64,000 bases of DNA from Schaalia suimastitidis DSM 15538 (GCF_000429105.1 NZ_AUBF01000010.1:62001-126000), one strand, 5' to 3'. Counted from the stretch's first letter, positions 16,272-25,454 are shown. Notes: generated from the letters alone by a model not told the origin. Numbers and translations: made by a program.

Positions 16272-16308
16272 ACTGGGGAGGTGACCACACGCCGGTTGCC
16301 TCCCCAGT
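16272..16308 (+). terminator. Terminator after small hypothetical gene
   Basis: ACTGGGGAGG (16272-16281) pairs perfectly with CCTCCCCAGT (16299-16308), followed by TCTTG. Confidence 0.6.
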
Positions 16309-16686
16309 TCTTGTGTCCAGGGAGAGCGCCAGTCCGTCGATCCCTGGCAGGTGGAGCCGAAACTCGCATCCAGGAGCGAACACGTCGTCAAGGTCGTCAT
16401 CGTGCTCGCCGCCAGCGCTGAAGAGGTCTTCGTCAAGTTCATCCATCCCGACAGCCTGCCAGAGCGAGAGCCTCCGTGGGGTCGAGAACGGCGGGCTGTG
16501 GATAACTTGCGGTCCTATGCCGACTATAGCGGTCTGTCGTTACTCGCGATCCGGCTCGAAACGGCTCGCTCTTGCTGGACCATCTCGCCAAGAACACCAA
16601 TGTTGATATTAAGTAGCGGAGGCGCATCCGAGCACCATTTCCGCTCAACATCGTCCGCGCTTCCTTCACCCACAGGAGGAAGAACA
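16309..16686 (+). promoter_or_regulatory. Pilin gene leader with TGATATT promoter
   Basis: ACACCAATGTTGATATT ends at 16610, identical over 17 bases to the box before the gene at 19532. The leader to the pilin ATG is 77 bases and ends in CAGGAGGAAGAACA. A frame reading through this region into the pilin from 16351 is an artefact of the upstream sequence, because the signal peptide begins at 16687. Confidence 0.55.
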
Positions 16687-18420
16687 ATGTTCTCAAAATT
16701 ATCTACAAGCAAAAGGATCGTCGCCGGTTTCGCAGCGGCGGCAGCATTCTCACTATCACTCACAATCGCACCTGCGTATGCGGCTGACGGCGGCAACACC
16801 GGAGGAACTGGCTCATCAGTTCTCGTGCCTACCCTCGTCAGCGAGTGCGGCGTTGAAGGTCGAGTCATCCTGCCAGGAGATGCCCACTCGGCAACCACTT
16901 CCGTCGATAGCAATGACTTCTTCTACAACGCCGTTCGTTCAGGCAACACCGTCACAGTCACTTCCTACTACGCGCTGTCAGAATGGCTGACCGAGTTGGA
17001 AGATGGCTCGTGGGCGATGGTTCCACCTGCAGACCTCAACGTCGCAGACCTCTACCCAACATCCTTGGATGACCCCGACAGTGGTGTCTGGACGTTCGAT
17101 GTCACCGCTACCGAGTGCGACTTCGGCAACATCGACTTCAGCACGCGCGGCTCCCTGACCATCCACAAGTATGCGGATGACGGCACCACCAGCGAGAACA
17201 CCTCCGGTCACGAACTCTCAGGAAGTGACCTGCCAGGCGGTCAAGCCCTCGAAGGCGTCGAATTCACCGTCACCCCAGTCACCGGCATCGACCTGTCCGA
17301 TCCTGAAGCTTGGGACGGACTGACTTACCTCACTGTTGCTCAAGCTCTTGGTGAAGAAACCGGCACACCGCTGGTCAAGGTCACCAACGCTGCTGGTGTC
17401 GCGGACTTCTCCGACCTGCCAGTCGGTGTCTATGTCGTTGAAGAGACCGGCAAGGGTGACAACCCCATCGTCTCCTCAGTTGCGCCGTTCGTCGTCACCA
17501 TCCCTCGCGCGGACAGTGGCTCCTGGTTCTACGACATCCACGTCTATCCAAAGAACTCACTCGCTGAGGTAGATAAGGAAGCCATCGACGCCGGGGCTGC
17601 CGGTATCGGATCCCAGATGGCATGGACTGTGGCTGCGACCATCCCACAAGGTTCAGACGACCTCACAGCGTTCGTCTTCGAAGACAGCCTCGACAGCCGC
17701 CTGACCTACGTCAATGGCTCTGCCGTCGTGAAGGTTGGAAGCACCACCATCCCTGCAACCGCCTCAGTGAGCGGCAACAAGTTGTCCGTAGCAGTCAGCA
17801 ACCCTGCTGCGTTGGAAGCCCTCCGTGGGCAAGACGCTGTGCTCTCCTTCAAGACCACCGTAACCTCGCTGGGAGCGACCGGTGTCATCGAGAACGTCGT
17901 TGACGTGTATTACAACGATCCGTCCAACAGGATCGACTCCGACCTCGTGAAGACACAGCGGGGTGCTGTCGAAATCTTGAAGCACGTTGCTGGTGATGAG
18001 GGCAAGACCCTTGCTGATGCTCAGTTCCAGGTCTTCGCCACACAAGCGGACGCCGTTGCTGGAACCAACCCAATCGCCGTTGATGGAGAGACCACCTTCA
18101 CCACCAACGACAGCGGGATCGTCGTCATCGAAGGTCTCAACGTCGGAACCACCACCGACAGCCGCGACTACTGGATCAAGGAGATCAAGGCACCAGCCGG
18201 GTTCATCCTTGACGAAACACCAATCAAGGTCACTGTCACACCGTCCGGTCTGGCAGACGCGAAGGTTGTTGAAGTTGCCAACAGTCAGGTGCCAGGTGGC
18301 GACCTGCCCCAAACTGGTGCTTCTGGAACCTTGGCGCTGATCGCCGGTGCTCTCATCCTGACCGCTGGGGGAGTTGTTCTTCTCATCAGCAGCAGGAAGA
18401 AGGGTGCCGAGGAAGCCTGA
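16687..18420 (+). CDS. LPXTG-anchored SpaA-type major pilin
   Basis: A 577-residue surface protein. A signal peptide (residues 1-33, ending APAYAA) precedes a unique N-terminal domain with two Cys that could form a disulfide. Isopeptide-type Ig domains follow. The pilin motif SWFYDIHVYPKN offers Lys289 for polymerisation. YWIKEIKAPAGF holds the E-box Glu499. The sorting signal LPQTG (540-544) is followed by a membrane helix and a basic tail. The pattern matches fimbrial shaft proteins of Actinomyces and corynebacteria. The sortase gene starts six bases downstream. ATG at 16687 is fixed by the strong ribosome-binding site and the signal peptide. A pilus gene on an integrated element suggests horizontally acquired adhesion. 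Confidence 0.88.
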   Translation: MFSKLSTSKRIVAGFAAAAAFSLSLTIAPAYAADGGNTGGTGSSVLVPTLVSECGVEGRVILPGDAHSATTSVDSNDFFYNAVRSGNTVTVTSYYALSEWLTELEDGSWAMVPPADLNVADLYPTSLDDPDSGVWTFDVTATECDFGNIDFSTRGSLTIHKYADDGTTSENTSGHELSGSDLPGGQALEGVEFTVTPVTGIDLSDPEAWDGLTYLTVAQALGEETGTPLVKVTNAAGVADFSDLPVGVYVVEETGKGDNPIVSSVAPFVVTIPRADSGSWFYDIHVYPKNSLAEVDKEAIDAGAAGIGSQMAWTVAATIPQGSDDLTAFVFEDSLDSRLTYVNGSAVVKVGSTTIPATASVSGNKLSVAVSNPAALEALRGQDAVLSFKTTVTSLGATGVIENVVDVYYNDPSNRIDSDLVKTQRGAVEILKHVAGDEGKTLADAQFQVFATQADAVAGTNPIAVDGETTFTTNDSGIVVIEGLNVGTTTDSRDYWIKEIKAPAGFILDETPIKVTVTPSGLADAKVVEVANSQVPGGDLPQTGASGTLALIAGALILTAGGVVLLISSRKKGAEEA

Positions 18421-18425
18421 TAACG

Positions 18426-19283
18426 ATGGCTGGTAAGCACAGCCGACGAGAGGCGGGTAGTCACGGAGCGGCTACCCGCCTCTGGCTTTCTTCTCTTCTC
18501 CTGTTCTTGGCGCTTCTGATGGCGCTCTACCCGAGCACCGCTCAGTGGTTCAGCGCCCGTAATCAGCATCAGCTCCTTCTCGAAGCCCGCAACCGCATCA
18601 CAGAGATCGAGCCAACAGAACGCAACGCGATGCTGGAAGCCGCACACCTCTACAACCAAGACCTTGCTCGCGGGAAGATCCCCTTGACCTACGAGGAAGA
18701 ACTCAACCCGCTGGGCGACGGTCAGATGGCTCGAATCCGCATACCTGTCATCGGCGTCGATCTGCCGGTCTTCCACGACACGAGCAGCCAGGTACTCAGG
18801 CGTGGTGCCGGACACGTCGCCAGCACGAGCCTGCCTGTTGGAGGCGAGAGCACACACGCGGGGATCTCTGCTCACTCAGGGCTTCCGTCAGCGACGCTCT
18901 TCACGAACCTCAGCAAGGTCAAGGAAGGCGTCACGTTCTACGTCGATGTCCTCGGCAAGACGCTTACGTACAGGGTCACCCGCATCCAGATCGTCAAGCC
19001 GGACGAAGCCGAGTACCTCTACATCGAGGACGGCAAGGATCTCGTCACCCTCATCACCTGCACACCTATCGGGATCAACACCGACCGCATCCTCGTCACA
19101 GGCGAGCGAGTGCCAGACGAACCCGAGGAAGTCGTTGAAGAACCTCTTCCGCAAGGAGCGGGCTTCCCTTGGTGGGCGTTCATCGGTGGAGCCGGAACCA
19201 CAGGCATCCTCGCTGGCATACTCCTGATGGGGCGCAAGGCTCGGAGGAAGAAGGCGACACGATCAACGCCACACCGTTCCTGA
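18426..19283 (+). CDS. Class C (pilin-polymerising) sortase
   Basis: A 285-residue membrane transpeptidase that cleaves LPXTG between Thr and Gly and joins the product to a pilin lysine. It has an N-terminal membrane segment (about 19-36), a catalytic domain with His150 in GISAHSGLPSATLFTNL, Cys212 in TLITCTPIG and Arg221 in NTDRILVTG. A second membrane segment near residues 243-265 is followed by a basic tail. The two-helix layout and these motifs define class C. Its substrate is almost surely the pilin encoded six bases upstream. A terminator hairpin follows, so the pair forms a two-gene pilus operon without an obvious minor pilin or tip adhesin. Confidence 0.9.
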   Translation: MAGKHSRREAGSHGAATRLWLSSLLLFLALLMALYPSTAQWFSARNQHQLLLEARNRITEIEPTERNAMLEAAHLYNQDLARGKIPLTYEEELNPLGDGQMARIRIPVIGVDLPVFHDTSSQVLRRGAGHVASTSLPVGGESTHAGISAHSGLPSATLFTNLSKVKEGVTFYVDVLGKTLTYRVTRIQIVKPDEAEYLYIEDGKDLVTLITCTPIGINTDRILVTGERVPDEPEEVVEEPLPQGAGFPWWAFIGGAGTTGILAGILLMGRKARRKKATRSTPHRS

Positions 19284-19295
19284 CCCGCTGCTACT

Positions 19296-19331
19296 GCCCC
19301 GCACTACTCACCCGTGGTGCGGGGCTTCTTT
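19296..19331 (+). terminator. Terminator of pilin-sortase operon
   Basis: GCCCCGCAC (19296-19304) pairs with GTGCGGGGC (19317-19325), followed by TTCTTT. Confidence 0.65.
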
Positions 19332-19474
19332 GTGCCCGGAACCGCCTGCAAACGGCTCTCAGAGCGGTCTTCTCAGTCCATTCGAATCTCGGGTGCTGAA
19401 AGTTCAGAAAACCGCCGTAGGGCGGCATTTTGTCAATGTCGGGAGTGTGACCAACTCGCACAAAACACCAATGT

Positions 19475-19481
19475 TGATATT
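19475..19481 (+). promoter_or_regulatory. TGATATT promoter box
   Basis: ACACCAATGTTGATATT is shared letter for letter with the pilin promoter. It lies 51 bases before the ATG at 19532. Confidence 0.5.
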
Positions 19482-19531
19482 CATGGGTGAAGGCATCGGG
19501 CAGGTGCCTCATCTACAGGAGGTAAGGCAAA

Positions 19532-19753
19532 ATGAATACAGGAACTTTTTCAACTCGTATGGTCACACTCGCACTCACCGCCCTGGCTGTTCTCGCGGTC
19601 TTCTACTTCTTTCCGAAGATGGGCTTGAGCGCACAGGCGCAAGAGATCTCCCAACTCGGGTTGAGCCTGACCGGACAGACCCAACAGATCGCTGGCAAGC
19701 ACACGGGTGACTATGCCAAGCGAGACCTGACCGCCGACCGTCGCTTCGGCTAA
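19532..19753 (+). CDS. Small single-TM exported protein
   Basis: A 73-residue protein with one N-terminal hydrophobic segment (MVTLALTALAVLAVFYFFPK) and a short polar C-terminal domain rich in Gln, Thr and Lys. It could be a membrane-anchored peptide or a poorly cleaved secretory protein. AGGAGG precedes the ATG. It stands 13 bases upstream of the CAP-domain gene and is probably cotranscribed with it. Function unknown. Confidence 0.55.
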   Translation: MNTGTFSTRMVTLALTALAVLAVFYFFPKMGLSAQAQEISQLGLSLTGQTQQIAGKHTGDYAKRDLTADRRFG

Positions 19754-19766
19754 GGAGACAAGAACG

Positions 19767-20588
19767 ATGAACAAGACACTCACAGCGATAGCCCTCGCGG
19801 CGTCGCTCATCATCCCAGCAGTTGCCGCGCCAAGTGCTGTTGCTGCACCAGCCGCTACCTCAACAGTCGTGAGCGCAGCGGCGAAGACTAAGACGCTCGG
19901 CAAGGTCACGGTCAAAAAGATCGGCACCAAGAAGGTCGCCTCAGGCAAGAAGGTCACGGTCAAGGCGAACGTTAAGACTTCCGGCAAGGTCAAGGTCACC
20001 AAGCGTGTGATCACGGTCAAGCAGGGCAGCAAGACACTCGCCAAGAACAAGACCTCAGCCAAGCTGAAGGCAGGAACCTACAAGGTCACCACCACCGTGA
20101 AGTACAAGGTCAAGGTGACCAAGGGTGGCAAGAGCGCCTGGAGTAAGACCAAGACGAAGAAGGTGACCCAGACGCTGAAGGTGACCGTCAAGAAGAGCGC
20201 TTCTCGTTACCACGGCGCCAACACCAAGGCTGGTCAGGCTGAGGTGCTCGCGTTCATCAACAAGGACCGCAAGAGCAGAGGCATGGCTCCGTTGAAGCGC
20301 TCGGCGTCGCTTGACGCGAACGCGAAGCAGTGGGCGGCAGGCAAGACTGTCACGTCCGCACCTGAACTCTGGACAGACGAGCATCCTGCCTTTCTCGGCG
20401 TGTGGTATTACTGCACGCCTGGCGTCTGGTTCGCTTCTGATCTCGGCTACCGTTCGCTGCTAACTGATTTCCCGAAGGTTGCGAAAAGTGCTTTCTTCAA
20501 CAAGAACAGCACCCATATCGGTATGGCGACAGGAACCGACTCACAAGGTTGCCCAACGCTGTACATCACCGTCGCAACACAGAAGTAA
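19767..20588 (+). CDS. Secreted Lys-rich protein with CAP-like domain
   Basis: A 273-residue secreted protein. A signal peptide (MNKTLTAIALAASLIIPAVA, cleavage near APSAVAA) is followed by about 110 residues of Lys/Thr/Val-rich beta repeats (patterns like GKVTVKK, SGKKVTVKA). A C-terminal region begins GQAEVLAFINKDRKSRGMAP and LKRSASLDANAKQWAA, which matches the opening helices of CAP/SCP domains. The typical His-Glu pairs of CAP proteins are only partly evident, so the domain call is moderate. It lies downstream of the small exported protein within the element's surface-protein cluster. Confidence 0.6.
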   Translation: MNKTLTAIALAASLIIPAVAAPSAVAAPAATSTVVSAAAKTKTLGKVTVKKIGTKKVASGKKVTVKANVKTSGKVKVTKRVITVKQGSKTLAKNKTSAKLKAGTYKVTTTVKYKVKVTKGGKSAWSKTKTKKVTQTLKVTVKKSASRYHGANTKAGQAEVLAFINKDRKSRGMAPLKRSASLDANAKQWAAGKTVTSAPELWTDEHPAFLGVWYYCTPGVWFASDLGYRSLLTDFPKVAKSAFFNKNSTHIGMATGTDSQGCPTLYITVATQK

Positions 20589-20591
20589 GAA

Positions 20592-20598
20592 CGATATT
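20592..20598 (+). promoter_or_regulatory. CGATATT variant promoter box
   Basis: Located four bases after the preceding stop codon and 67 bases before the ATG at 20665; same one-base variant as at 10567. Confidence 0.3.
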
Positions 20599-20664
20599 CA
20601 CAGATAGGAACCACCAGATGAAAACTGGTTAAGAAGCGCGGGAGCGCACTGGAGGACAACAATC

Positions 20665-22792
20665 ATGAACAACGTAAAGAGAGGAGTGGCAACACTTAGC
20701 ACACTGCTGGTGACAGCCCTCGTGACCCTGACCGCGCCCCCGGCGGCGCTTGCCGACACTGGCGGTGGAACCGGAGGCGGTGGCGGAGAAGGAACAACTA
20801 CTTCTGGCTTCGAGTGGCGCTCAGTCGCCGGAGAGAAGGGTAATGTCTATGACACCTTCTTGGAGAAGTCAGGACAGACGCAGTCCTTCGCAGAGAGCGA
20901 GATTAAGAACCGTGTCGATGGGGGGGATCGCTGTCTGCAAGAACTCCAACGTCATCTGGTGGGTGCATTCCACCCAGAGCGGCAGATGGGTCTATAACTA
21001 CTCCGGTGCCACCCACGGTTCATCTTGGAACGGTTCGGGAAGCATCGAGGATCCCAAGACGACCTTCGGGCGAGCACCAACCAACTTCGAGGTAGCGACC
21101 TTCAAAGAGTGGGATGAGAGCCGCTCAGGTGGTTCTGTCATCAACTCGAGCCCTGGCTACACGATCATCTGCTCGGGCGCGAAGGTGCCGGATGACAAGA
21201 CCAGCAGCGAAGTCGAGAAGGACAGCGAGGAAGTCCCCAGCGACTACACCAAGACCGCCGTGTATTCCTACTCCACCACCGTCAGCCCTGTGAAGATCGA
21301 AGGCAAGTACCCCGGCAACGGCTCCTACGAAGCCCAAGCCGCCACGGTCACCAAGACCGAGTTCGGGAAGTTGTACGACCAACTCGTCACCTCAGGGCAG
21401 ACGAACACCCCTGCTCAAATCAAGACGAAAGTTGAAGCAGCTCTGGCAGCAGACGATGCCGCCACAGTCACCAGCGCGGTCACTCTCAGTGCTGCGAACA
21501 AGGCGGCGTTCGCCAAGGGTGGCGTCCTTAACGTCTCCGAGTACCGAACCAGAGGAACCATCAAGGCGTACAAGACCGATACTCAGTACAAGCAGCGCAC
21601 CTGCTACTACGTCCAGAAGTGGAACGGAGCGAAGGGCGACTACGACGTGAAGGTGAAGGACACCAGCAAGGCGGGCACCACCAACGGCTGCACCGCCTGG
21701 GAGACCTACAAGACCGTGGCTGGAGTCACTGAGGTTACCCAGACTTTCCAGACCGCCGAGAACACAGGCTTCTGGCAACTCCTCTCCGTGCATTGCAACA
21801 AGGCTCAGTTCGACGCGCTCGTCAGTGCTACGGGTGCCACAGCGCTGAACTCCGGTGACAACACCAAGGCGATCTCGGCAGTGGCTCAGAGTAAGAAATA
21901 CACGAGCCAGCCAACCATTCTCGACTTCGCTGACCCGAACAACACCAACGCAGCAGCGACGGCGTCCGCCTCGATGGGCTTCTACGACAAGGAGTGCCCG
22001 TTCGACTGCATAGCCTCTTCCAGCACTGCTGATGGAGCCAGTGACGCCAACGGCGCTACGAAGAACGTCGGAACCAGCGGCACCTCGAACGGCAACAAGA
22101 ACGGTGCGGTCTCAGGCGGCATCAACGGCAACTCCCTGGAGTTCTTCCGCGACAACGACCCGAAGACAGTCACCCTGGATGTCTGGTATCCGAAGACCTC
22201 AGGCGTGGTCAATTACAAGGGAAACGCCTCGGCTGCGATCACCACGACCATCAGTCGCTGGGCTGAGGGAACCCCAAGCCCTACGGCAACCAGTGGCGGA
22301 AAGTTCGTGATGACAACACCTGGTGGAACGACACTCTTCACCGGCTCCAGCACCGCCACAACTCAGAAGAACTGGGACACCACGACCGCCTCCGACTCCA
22401 ACTTCACGATCCTGAACGGGCTGCAGCGTGACTTCAACGTCAGAGCCTCGTGGGCATCAGAGAAGGACAAGCCTCAAGTCATCAACGTCAAGTGGGAGTA
22501 CGCACCAGCCGTCTCCGCGACGTTCCCGACCACACTGGGCTTCTCGCGTACAGCTTCAGGAAACAGTGCGAAGACTGCCGACGCGACCGCCACCAGCACA
22601 GCGATCCAAGGCAAGTGCTACGCCAACTACGGGACAACAACCTCGAGCTCGACGGTCGATCTGTTCCAGCAGAACACCGGCTCGGGCACCACGAACAACC
22701 TCGAAGGCAAGATCGTCGGCGGGGTAGGAACCAACCCGAAGGACGTGGCTACCAACCTCGTCATCAACTTCGTCCGTGCGACCACCGAGTGA
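20665..22792 (+). pseudogene. Large secreted protein, frameshifted at a G7 tract
   Basis: The first frame (20665-20997) gives a signal peptide, a Gly-rich linker and FEWRSVAGEKGNVYDTF. The second frame continues from the G run to 22792 with about 620 residues of secreted-type sequence (CYYVQKWNGAKGDYDVKVKD, Cys pairs, Thr/Ser-rich repeats). The switch lies in seven consecutive G at 20920-20926. With six G the reading frame is continuous and gives about 708 residues. Possible causes are phase variation, programmed frameshifting, a decayed gene or a sequencing error. No LPXTG signal or membrane anchor is seen. Function unknown; its position after the pilus genes suggests a surface or secreted role. 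Confidence 0.65.
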
Positions 22793-22815
22793 GGACAGTC
22801 CAGAAGGGCACTGTC

Positions 22816-22822
22816 TGATATT
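22816..22822 (+). promoter_or_regulatory. TGATATT promoter box of a short transcript
   Basis: ACTGTCTGATATTGATC lies 25 bases after the preceding gene. It may drive the candidate small RNA below or a leader for the kinase gene. Confidence 0.45.
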
Positions 22823-22828
22823 GATCTG

Positions 22829-22941
22829 TGTCACACCTCCTGTGGCACCGGCTGAGACCGCCTCTCAGCCTTGATGGCTCTACTGCCCTCCTGAGCCGTA
22901 GCAACGCCCCCTGCGTCATCCGCCTTCGCAGGGGCGTTTCT
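22829..22941 (+). ncRNA. Candidate small RNA or attenuated leader with CCTCC loop
   Basis: The predicted transcript starts with hairpin TGTCACA (22829-22835) and TGTGGCA (22841-22847), presenting CCTCC in its five-base loop, complementary to a Shine-Dalgarno core. A second perfect hairpin GCTGAGA/TCTCAGC (22851-22869) follows. It ends with a strong stem AACGCCCC..TGCG/CGCAGGGGCGTT (22903-22938) and a weak T tract. It may be a free regulatory RNA or the terminated leader of the kinase gene at 23067. Confidence 0.4.
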
Positions 22942-23066
22942 GCGCCTGGATCCTGCCACGGGCGGCGTGCTCCCACCGTGGTGTCGCAGCCACGAGCTAG
23001 TATTGGAATTGTCGCCCGTCTCAGATGCCAGTAGGTTCGCATCGGTTGTTTTCAAAGGAGTAGGCA

Positions 23067-24242
23067 GTGGTAGCAAGTCCGGCAAGTCTGGCACTCTCCG
23101 ATCTGCGTGAGAAGTATGAAGCTGAGGCTGCGTCACCACAGTTCGACCGTCTTTACGACTCTGACAATGAGTTCTCGCATATGTTTGCAGTGCTCCATAA
23201 AAAACTCAATCAGCACTTCGAGGAGATCAACGGCAGGGCTGAGACGACCCGACACTACTGGGCAGATAACAGTCGCGCGATGATTGCCCTGATAAAGGAG
23301 TTAAACCAAGATCGCTACGACCTGAAGAGGGCTGGGATTGAGGTCGAACTCGATGACCGGTACCAAGAAGCGATTGAGCGGTGCGAACCTTGGCTCACTC
23401 CGAGCGGCGGCAGTCCGGTTCCAGAGGATTTCAAAAAGATCGAGATCATCAGGCACGAGCCGGTGTTCAGTATGCCCGCGACCACGATCAAGTTGAAAAA
23501 GACCGGCGAAGCGCCGAAACTTCAACTGGTGGGCGAAGGATCCTACGCGCGAGTTTTCTCCTACGTCGATCCCGACTACGGCATCAAGTTCGCACTGAAG
23601 CGGGCAAAGCCTGAGGTAAATGAGCGTGATCTCGAACGGTTCAAGAACGAGTTCAAAGTGATGAAGGAGTTGAGTTTTCCTTACGTCGTTGAGGTCTATC
23701 AATACAATGAGGAGCGCAACGAGTATCGTATGGAGTTCTGCGACGACACGCTCCGTGACTACATCAAGAAGCGCAACGCTAACCTAGCCTTCGCGTCGAG
23801 GAAGCGCATAGCGCTTCAATTCCTTTACGGAATCAACTACCTTCACGCTAAGGGTCTCCTTCACCGCGACATCAGTCTTCAGAACGTGCTTCTCAAAGTC
23901 TTCCACGACGGCGCGGTACTCGTGAAACTGTCAGACTTTGGTCTCGTCAAAGATCAGACCTCCACCTTTACTCGTACCCAGACAGAGATGCGCGGAACGA
24001 TACGTGACCCGCTGCTCCACGACTTCAAGAACTACGGCGTGCTCAACGAGATGTATGCGGTGGGCTGGGTGCTCTCGTACATCTTCACGGGGAGGGAAGC
24101 GCTGAGTTCGGGCACCGACAGAGTGAGCCAGATCATTCAGAAGTGCGCGGTTCTTGACCTCAAACTGCGCTATCAGACTGTCCTTGAACTCATCACTGAT
24201 GTTGAGAAACTTGAGGTAACTCCCACGGACGCACCTGCCTAG
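23067..24242 (+). CDS. Ser/Thr protein kinase with N-terminal helical domain
   Basis: A 391-residue eukaryotic-type kinase. Residues 1-150 are a charged helical domain without a recognised family. The kinase core shows the Gly loop GEGSYARVF (156-164), VAIK-type Lys178 in FALKRAK, catalytic HRDISLQN (266-273), DFG at 290-292 and a helix ending AVGWVLSYIFTGR. No membrane segment or PASTA repeat is present, so it is not a PknB-type wall kinase. AAGGAG precedes the GTG start. Its stop codon overlaps that of the opposite-strand 5'-nucleotidase at a CTAG. On a mobile element a defence or regulatory role is plausible, but this is inference. Confidence 0.85.
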   Translation: MVASPASLALSDLREKYEAEAASPQFDRLYDSDNEFSHMFAVLHKKLNQHFEEINGRAETTRHYWADNSRAMIALIKELNQDRYDLKRAGIEVELDDRYQEAIERCEPWLTPSGGSPVPEDFKKIEIIRHEPVFSMPATTIKLKKTGEAPKLQLVGEGSYARVFSYVDPDYGIKFALKRAKPEVNERDLERFKNEFKVMKELSFPYVVEVYQYNEERNEYRMEFCDDTLRDYIKKRNANLAFASRKRIALQFLYGINYLHAKGLLHRDISLQNVLLKVFHDGAVLVKLSDFGLVKDQTSTFTRTQTEMRGTIRDPLLHDFKNYGVLNEMYAVGWVLSYIFTGREALSSGTDRVSQIIQKCAVLDLKLRYQTVLELITDVEKLEVTPTDAPA

Positions 24243-25228
24243 ATCGGTTCAGGGCTGGGCGGTTCCACCTGTTCGGGAGCCTGTGTTGAACCGGATGCGG
24301 ACGCCTTCTGATTGACGATGCCGAAGGGCACATGAACGCTCGGTACGGTATCAGCGGCGGGTTCAAGGTGTTTCCGTTGATCGTCAAAGAAGATGTGGGG
24401 GCGGAGAACTTCGAGGACCGCAGCCTTTTCGATGCCTCCAAGAAAGAAGGCGTCGTTGACTCTCAGTCCCCACGACTGGATTGTCTTGACGACACGCTCG
24501 TGGGAGGGTGCATTTCGTGCCGTCACAATTGCCACATGGACACGTCGGTTGTAGGTAGGGTCGTCCCTCCGCAAGCCCTCTTCGATGTCCTGAATCCGGT
24601 TGATGCCCCTTAGGAAATCTGTAAGACGACCTTCGTGCATCGGAGTTAGGACATTTTCGGTCTCGTTCTCGTGGAACGCTTCGAGACCGTCGCTCTGCAT
24701 TATGCGTTCGGACTCGTCGTCTGCGAGCACCCCGTCAAAGTCAAACGCAATTCTGAGGTCTTTTCCTTCTGGGTCTCTTGCGGGAGCGCCGATGACCTGT
24801 CCAGCGGCAAAACCAAGGTCTATCGCTTCCCGTACATCCCCAGGGTCGCCAGAGAGGAACAGCGACATGCTCAGAGCCTTGATGAACTTGTAGGGGGAGC
24901 GCCCTTGCATGAAGATCGCACGGGTGATGGGCAGGTTGTGAGACTTGATCGACCTCATCACGCGTAGACCGGTTTCAGGGTCATTCCGCGAGAGGATGAT
25001 GACTTCGACCAGCGGAGAATCGGCAGGAGCGAAGTCATTGAGCGACAGCAGGCGACGAACGAAGGGGAACGCTACTCCCGGTTCCAGTCTGTCGTCTAGG
25101 TGCTCCTCTTGATAGGCACGGTAGTCGTCCTCGCCGCGCGCACGAAACACGGCGTCGGACTCTTTGAGATCAAACAGCGCGCTGGAAGCAACGCCTACGA
25201 CCAACTTGTCAGCGAGTTCGTACGACAT
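24239..25228 (-). CDS. Cytosolic 5'-nucleotidase (cN-I type)
   Basis: A 329-residue protein of the 5'-nucleotidase family PF06189, a HAD-like group that dephosphorylates nucleoside monophosphates. Visible landmarks are FDLKESDAVFRARGEDDYRAY near the N-terminus, IILSRNDPETGLRVM, and the metal/phosphate motif AFDFDGVLADDESE. A later block IFFDDQRKHLE carries conserved acids. ATG at 25228 is chosen because MSYELADKLVVGVASSALFD is the usual family N-terminus. A TAGGCT box near 25269-25264 on the minus strand may be the promoter. It ends tail-to-tail with the kinase gene, sharing CTAG. Confidence 0.8.
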   Translation of the reverse strand: MSYELADKLVVGVASSALFDLKESDAVFRARGEDDYRAYQEEHLDDRLEPGVAFPFVRRLLSLNDFAPADSPLVEVIILSRNDPETGLRVMRSIKSHNLPITRAIFMQGRSPYKFIKALSMSLFLSGDPGDVREAIDLGFAAGQVIGAPARDPEGKDLRIAFDFDGVLADDESERIMQSDGLEAFHENETENVLTPMHEGRLTDFLRGINRIQDIEEGLRRDDPTYNRRVHVAIVTARNAPSHERVVKTIQSWGLRVNDAFFLGGIEKAAVLEVLRPHIFFDDQRKHLEPAADTVPSVHVPFGIVNQKASASGSTQAPEQVEPPSPEPI

Positions 25229-25300
25229 CGGAAACCCGTCCTGTGTAGTGACCTTTGTTCGTAGCCTAGCTGGTGAGACGTGCTTCCAGCGCGCGCTTGT

Positions 25301-25337
25301 GCCGTGTCTCAATAATCACGAGTTGCTGAGACACGGC
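25301..25337. repeat. Perfect 11-bp inverted repeat before serine recombinase
   Basis: GCCGTGTCTCA (25301-25311) and TGAGACACGGC (25327-25337) are perfect inverted arms 15 bases apart. They lie between the 5'-nucleotidase and the serine recombinase, which are transcribed divergently. It may be an operator or a recombinase binding site. Confidence 0.5.
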
Positions 25338-25454
25338 GTCGACCAGACGCATCTAGGGCAGTGATCCGCACACTGGCTTGATGCACCTTCTCAAAACTCA
25401 TTCTCAAATGTCCGAACCTAGAGATACTCTCAGAACTAGGACATAGACGAGTAG

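Noticed and set aside
16351-16686. 112-codon upstream extension of the pilin frame
   Set aside because: The signal peptide and the AGGAGGAAGAACA leader define the start at 16687; the extension would place the signal peptide internally.
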